Assembly (NCBI GenBank): GCA_002469975.1
Contig: DKMG01000086.1
Location: forward strand, 1-17,811
Reading direction: 5' to 3'
From: Proteobacteria bacterium UBA7420
GTDB lineage: Bacteria > Pseudomonadota > Gammaproteobacteria > Magnimaribacterales > D2472
DNA: 17,811 nucleotides
The notes under the pieces are model-generated. The model saw only the letters and a program-made list of their open reading frames with translations, had not been told where the DNA came from and did no database searches. Positions 14,503-17,811 of the stretch are shown here, piece after piece (within the stretch, counting starts at the first letter, position 1; every line of letters begins with the position of its first letter). Position numbers and translations under genes: made by a program.

Positions 14503-15598
14503 CTAAACTCCTTGCGTTAGACTAGCTTTAATAAAAATATCTATGTCGCCATCTAGTATTGCAGAGATGTTACCACTCTCTACGTTGGTTCTTAAGTCTT
14601 TAATTCGCGATTGATCTAGAACATAGGAACGAATTTGACTGCCCCAGCCAATATCAGACTTACTATCTTCAAGCAATTGCTGCTCATCTTTTTGTTTTTG
14701 TAGCTCTAATTCGTACAGCTTAGATTTAAGTTGCTTGAAAGCATTGTCTTTATTTTTATGTTGAGATCTATCACTCTGGCATTGCACCACCGTGCCTGTG
14801 GGTGCATGTGTCAATCGAACGGCTGAATCTGTTTTGTTAACATGCTGGCCTCCAGCTCCTGAGGCCCTGTAAGTATCAATTCTAACATCTGCAGGATTCA
14901 GCTCCACTTCAATGGATTCGTCAATCTCTGGAGAGATGAAAACAGAGGCAAATGAGGTATGACGCCTACTTCCTGAGTCAAATGGAGACTTTCTTACTAA
15001 GCGATGAACACCAGTTTCTGTTCGTAACCAGCCATAGGCATAGCTTCCTTTAATCAATAAAGATGCAGATTTAATGCCAGCAACCTCTCCTGGAGAGTGC
15101 TCAATAACAGACACTGAGAATTCATGCTTCTCAGCCCATCTGGTATACATTCTTAAGAGCATATCAGCCCAGTCTTGAGCTTCTGTTCCGCCTGACCCTG
15201 ATTGAATGTCTATAAATGCAGAGCTAGGATCCATTTTATTGGAAAACATTCGATTGAATTCTAAATCCTCTACTGAGGACATAAGAGCCTTGGTTTCTTC
15301 TAGCATTTGGTTAATTGAGGCCTCGTCTGACTCTTCTATGGCCATTTCTAAAAGCTCAAGATTATCATTGACCGCCTCGTCAACGGACAAGAAGATAGTC
15401 AAGAATTTTTCTAGACCAGTTTTTTCTTTATTCAGAGATTGAGATAATTCTAAGTCTGACCAGGTGGTCTCTTCTGCTAGCTTAGAATTTATTGCTTCTA
15501 AAGAACTTTCTTTTGCAGCGACGTCAAAGATACCCCCGGAGATCTGTCATACGATCTCTGAGATTAAGTAAGTTAGATTTAAGTTCGCCTGTTTCCAT
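14503..15598 (-). CDS. prfB: Peptide chain release factor 2, with programmed +1 frameshift
   Basis: RF2 ends translation at UGA and UAA. The gene is read in two frames. Codons 1-24 run from ATG 15598 to CTT (15529-15527), then an in-frame TGA (15526-15524). Skipping the T moves the ribosome into the main frame at GAC (15525-15523), giving 364 residues against 365 in E. coli. In that numbering the stop-codon recognition tripeptide SPF is at 204-206 and the catalytic GGQ at 249-251, matching E. coli positions 205-207 and 250-252. Reading only the main frame from TTG 15402 would miss the N-terminal 65 residues. GTG 15604 is a possible alternative start in the same frame. The gene itself ends in TAG, which RF2 does not read. 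It lies between a GNAT gene (38-base gap) and lysS (0-base gap). Confidence 0.96.
15523..15537 (-). promoter_or_regulatory. prfB: RF2 programmed +1 frameshift signal
   Basis: On the minus strand the sequence reads GGGGG TAT CTT TGA C. The slippery CTT-TGA-C is preceded at the standard distance by a G-rich internal Shine-Dalgarno-like element. This matches the E. coli arrangement (AGGGGG TAT CTT TGA C) except that the base before the five Gs is C rather than A. When RF2 is scarce, ribosomes pause at TGA and slip by one base, making more RF2. The signal is seen directly; the autoregulation follows from the well-studied E. coli case. Confidence 0.95.
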
Positions 15599-15636
15599 AG
15601 TCACGCATTTTAATACCTTTTTAACTTGGAAGACAG

Positions 15637-16215
15637 TTACCTAGCCTCTCTGATCATTGGAAATGCTGGGGGAGAATCTTCAAACTGCACCTTTCCTATC
15701 TCAATAAAACCATGTCTTTCGTATAGCGCTTTATTTTGTTCATTTGATGCTTCCAAATATGCTCTATCACCTTTTTGATCAATCATTTGCAGCGCTTCCT
15801 TTAATAGAAAAGATCCGATGCCTTTTCTTTGTTGAGATGGATCCACCGCGATAAATGCTAAATACCATGCATCATCTGGATGATATGTTTCAAACTCCTC
15901 AAAGAATTTAATAACAGTTTCTAGTCTCTCAGGAGGGATCGCATCAAAAGTAGGCTCTAATATTGCCGCATCAAACTCTACGCCTGGGGGGTGCCAAATA
16001 GATGCTCCTGCAAAGTTTTGCTCTGAATAAACAAGGTTGTGCTCATAAGCGATCTTAGAGAATTCTGTCATCCATAGATCGAAGCTTTTTAAATAATTCT
16101 GAGCATCTGGAAATACCCATCTCAGCAATGCATCTGAAGCAAAACCAAGTTTTAAAACGCCCTTAACGCGCTCAAGATCGATTAGATCCGCTGTAATAAT
16201 TTTAGGAACATTCAT
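15637..16215 (-). CDS. GNAT family N-acetyltransferase
   Basis: This 192-residue protein has the GNAT acetyl-CoA-binding fold. The core strand YLAFIAVDPSQQRKGIG (118-134) contains the Q/R-x-x-G-x-G pyrophosphate loop (Q129-R130-K131-G132-I133-G134). The later AYLEASNEQNKALYERHGF (152-170) is the usual strand 5 and helix with the conserved Tyr165 near the acetyl group. The acceptor is unknown; it could be a small amine or a protein. The start ATG overlaps the thrC stop (ATGA), so it is translationally coupled to thrC, although the family gives no known link to threonine synthesis. It is followed by prfB after 38 bases. Confidence 0.88.
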   Translation of the reverse strand: MNVPKIITADLIDLERVKGVLKLGFASDALLRWVFPDAQNYLKSFDLWMTEFSKIAYEHNLVYSEQNFAGASIWHPPGVEFDAAILEPTFDAIPPERLETVIKFFEEFETYHPDDAWYLAFIAVDPSQQRKGIGSFLLKEALQMIDQKGDRAYLEASNEQNKALYERHGFIEIGKVQFEDSPPAFPMIREAR

Positions 16216-17603
16216 AAATTTACCTCTGAATTATGTTGATTAATAAAGTTCACAATTTGATCATATTGAGCGTCTAGGGTATGCAGTGTTTCTTGCTTGC
16301 CAAACAAGCCCATCAAAGCTGTTGGAGTGTTCGAGATAGCTATGCCTAACTCTTCATATACTTTTGGAAATTTTGCTGGGTGAGCTGTGGAGAGAACAAT
16401 ATAATGCTGATTTTTATTACTCTGCTGAGTAGCCTCGTCCATTGCAATTGCTGTGTGAGGATCTAGGACATATTTATGAGCAGCATAGGTCTCTTGAATT
16501 AACTTCTGAGTATGCGCATCATTAACTCTGCTTGAAGAAAATAACTTATTTTTCTTATTCCACACCTCTTCATCGAGAGTGATTCCATGGGCAGGAAATT
16601 GATTAAAGAGTTTGGCACACTGTTCAGAATCCCTTTCCAGAAAAAAATCATACACAAGTCTCTCAAAGTTACTTGCTACACTTATATCCATACTTGGTGA
16701 AATGGTTTCATGAACTATTTTTTTCGAGTAGTCATTATCGGCAAAGAAGCGATGCAAAATATCATTATTGTTTACAGCAACTGAAATCTTATTAATTGGT
16801 AGCCCCATTTGATGGGCTGAGTAGCATGCAAAAACATTGCCAAAATTTCCAGTAGGAACAGAAAAATTTAAATCTCCCTTAGAGTGCAATCGATTGAAAG
16901 CATAAAAGTAGTAGCATATTTGGCCAACAATACGAGTCCAGTTAATTGAATTTACAGCAAGAAGGTACTGATCAGGGTTTAAAAAATCACGGTGTTTAAA
17001 AGCGTGTTTGACTATATCTTGGCAGTCATCAAAGGTTCCATTAATTCTTAAAGCAAAAACATTGTCTTCATCAATGGTGCTCATTTGCCGTCTTTGAACC
17101 TCAGACATATTGCCATTAGGTACCATGATAAAACTCTTAATTCTTTTATAGGTCTTGCATGCATCAATAGCAGCAGGACCAGTATCTCCAGAGGTAGCAC
17201 CAAGAACAATTGCAGTTTTATTCTCACTTTCTAGAACTTCATTAAAAAAAGCTGCCGCAAGCTGTAACCCAAAATCCTTGAATGCTGCAGTTGGGCCATG
17301 AAATAACTCTAAGATCGAAACATCTTCAAAAGTTTGAATGCCTATAAGATCTGAGTGATCAAAATCATGCCAAGTATCTTCTACTATTTTAATTGTTTCG
17401 GCTTCTGTGAAAGAAGAGGAAGTAAATAAGGGAACAATGTATTTAGCAACATCAATAAATGATGATTTTGATTTAATTTCCTCCAAATCCACTTGTGGCC
17501 AGTGATCTGGCATGAACAGACCGCCGTCATCTGCAAGGCCTTGCATTAATATGGTTGCAAAGTCTTTGCCGGAATCATTGCCTCTGGTTGAATGAAAAAG
17601 CAT
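16212..17603 (-). CDS. thrC: Threonine synthase
   Basis: This 463-residue PLP enzyme converts O-phosphohomoserine to threonine, the last step of the pathway. The PLP lysine is K109 in HGPTAAFKDFGLQ. The GATSGDTG loop is at 135-142, and VPTGNFGN forms the phosphate-binding region. The N-terminal STRG and LADDGGLFMP stretches are those of the longer, fungal/E. coli-type threonine synthases. The length fits that class. The start ATG shares one base with the hom stop codon (TAATG), and the end overlaps the next ATG (ATGA), so it is tightly coupled on both sides. I see no attenuator because the upstream end of the operon is outside the window. Confidence 0.96.
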   Translation of the reverse strand: MLFHSTRGNDSGKDFATILMQGLADDGGLFMPDHWPQVDLEEIKSKSSFIDVAKYIVPLFTSSSFTEAETIKIVEDTWHDFDHSDLIGIQTFEDVSILELFHGPTAAFKDFGLQLAAAFFNEVLESENKTAIVLGATSGDTGPAAIDACKTYKRIKSFIMVPNGNMSEVQRRQMSTIDEDNVFALRINGTFDDCQDIVKHAFKHRDFLNPDQYLLAVNSINWTRIVGQICYYFYAFNRLHSKGDLNFSVPTGNFGNVFACYSAHQMGLPINKISVAVNNNDILHRFFADNDYSKKIVHETISPSMDISVASNFERLVYDFFLERDSEQCAKLFNQFPAHGITLDEEVWNKKNKLFSSSRVNDAHTQKLIQETYAAHKYVLDPHTAIAMDEATQQSNKNQHYIVLSTAHPAKFPKVYEELGIAISNTPTALMGLFGKQETLHTLDAQYDQIVNFINQHNSEVNL

Positions 17604-17811
17604 TACGAAGTCTCTATTCTAATAATCTTTGAAGTATGGATGACTGAGTTAGTATTCACATCCTTTAATGCAATTTGCATCTCACTTTCAATGATTGGAT
17701 CAGTAAAAATTACTACGGGCACATTACCATTATCCAACTGATCTTTTTGAATAACCTTATCAAAGCCAATGCCTTGACCTGCAAATATTTTACTAATTAA
17801 GGCTAAAACAC
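17603..17811 (-). CDS. hom: Homoserine dehydrogenase, C-terminal ACT domain (5' part outside window)
   Basis: The last 68 codons of an open minus-strand frame run to the TAA at 17605-17603. The translation contains ALISKIFAGQGIGFDKVIQK, then a VPVVIFTDP strand and a final SVIHTSKIIRIE strand. This is the regulatory ACT domain that ends monofunctional homoserine dehydrogenases and gives threonine feedback. The position immediately before thrC, with a one-base TAATG overlap, supports the call. A C-terminal ACT domain argues against an aspartokinase fusion of the E. coli ThrA type. The catalytic NAD(P) domain lies beyond the right edge. Confidence 0.9.
   Translation of the reverse strand, partial: VLALISKIFAGQGIGFDKVIQKDQLDNGNVPVVIFTDPIIESEMQIALKDVNTNSVIHTSKIIRIETS

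Noticed and set aside
14503..15402. A 299-residue release factor starting at TTG 15402
   Set aside because: It would lack the N-terminal domain; the standard frameshift signal and a matching upstream frame show the gene starts near 15598.
17671..17683. ATGCAAATTGCAT-type palindrome
   Set aside because: It lies within the coding sequence of hom and fits normal codons; no evidence of a binding site.
1..17811. Search for mobile elements, CRISPR arrays, tRNA genes, phage or defence genes
   Set aside because: No transposase, integrase, direct-repeat array, cloverleaf or defence-family motif was seen; the genes are ordinary core and metabolic families.

Overview
The window looks like a chromosomal housekeeping segment from a streamlined, AT-rich gammaproteobacterium, most likely a marine, free-living lineage of the SAR86/SAR92/OM182 sort. 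This placement is inference. It rests on a Pseudomonas-like NrdB, a prfB-lysS pair with the classical prfB frameshift, a DUF6231-like protein, a spinster-type MFS transporter, a multifunctional-enzyme-type SDR, and very tight gene packing. I see no tRNA, rRNA, insertion sequence, phage gene, CRISPR array or toxin-antitoxin pair.

Layout: (1) 1-1033, the 3' part of nrdB (class Ia ribonucleotide reductase beta subunit), cut by the window edge. (2) 1146-1884, two overlapping small membrane-protein genes of unknown function. (3) 1939-3261, an MFS transporter. (4) 3262-3623, a gene-poor stretch with a stem-loop. (5) 3624-5195, a SulP anion transporter with a STAS domain, followed by a second gene-poor stretch. 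(6) 5524-8744, four closely spaced + strand genes: DJ-1/PfpI-like protein, SAM methyltransferase, HI0933/BaiN-type flavoprotein and glutathione S-transferase. (7) 8746-10911, a minus-strand pair: ferredoxin-reductase-like flavoprotein, then SDR. (8) 10962-13011, + strand AlkB-type dioxygenase, malate dehydrogenase and a DUF6231-like protein. (9) 13012-17811, a continuous minus-strand run in transcription order hom (partial), thrC, a GNAT acetyltransferase, prfB, lysS.

How the genes work together: hom and thrC make two steps of threonine synthesis, while prfB and lysS are translation genes. RF2 synthesis is controlled by an intact +1 frameshift site in prfB. Mdh belongs to central carbon metabolism, NrdB to DNA precursor supply and AlkB to alkylation repair. 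The four-gene + strand cluster has a plausible but unproven theme of electrophile and redox stress. The SDR and flavoprotein pair suggests lipid or hydroxyacyl metabolism with an unidentified redox partner.

Junctions are extremely compact. Stop/start codons overlap (TAATG, ATGA) or abut (TAGATG, TAAATG), and both convergent gene pairs have stop codons 0 or 1 base apart with no room for a terminator. I did not find a convincing undescribed defence or mobile system. The items most worth a second look are the two unknown membrane proteins, the extended active-site loop of Mdh, the apparently leaderless alkB transcript and the prfB start region.
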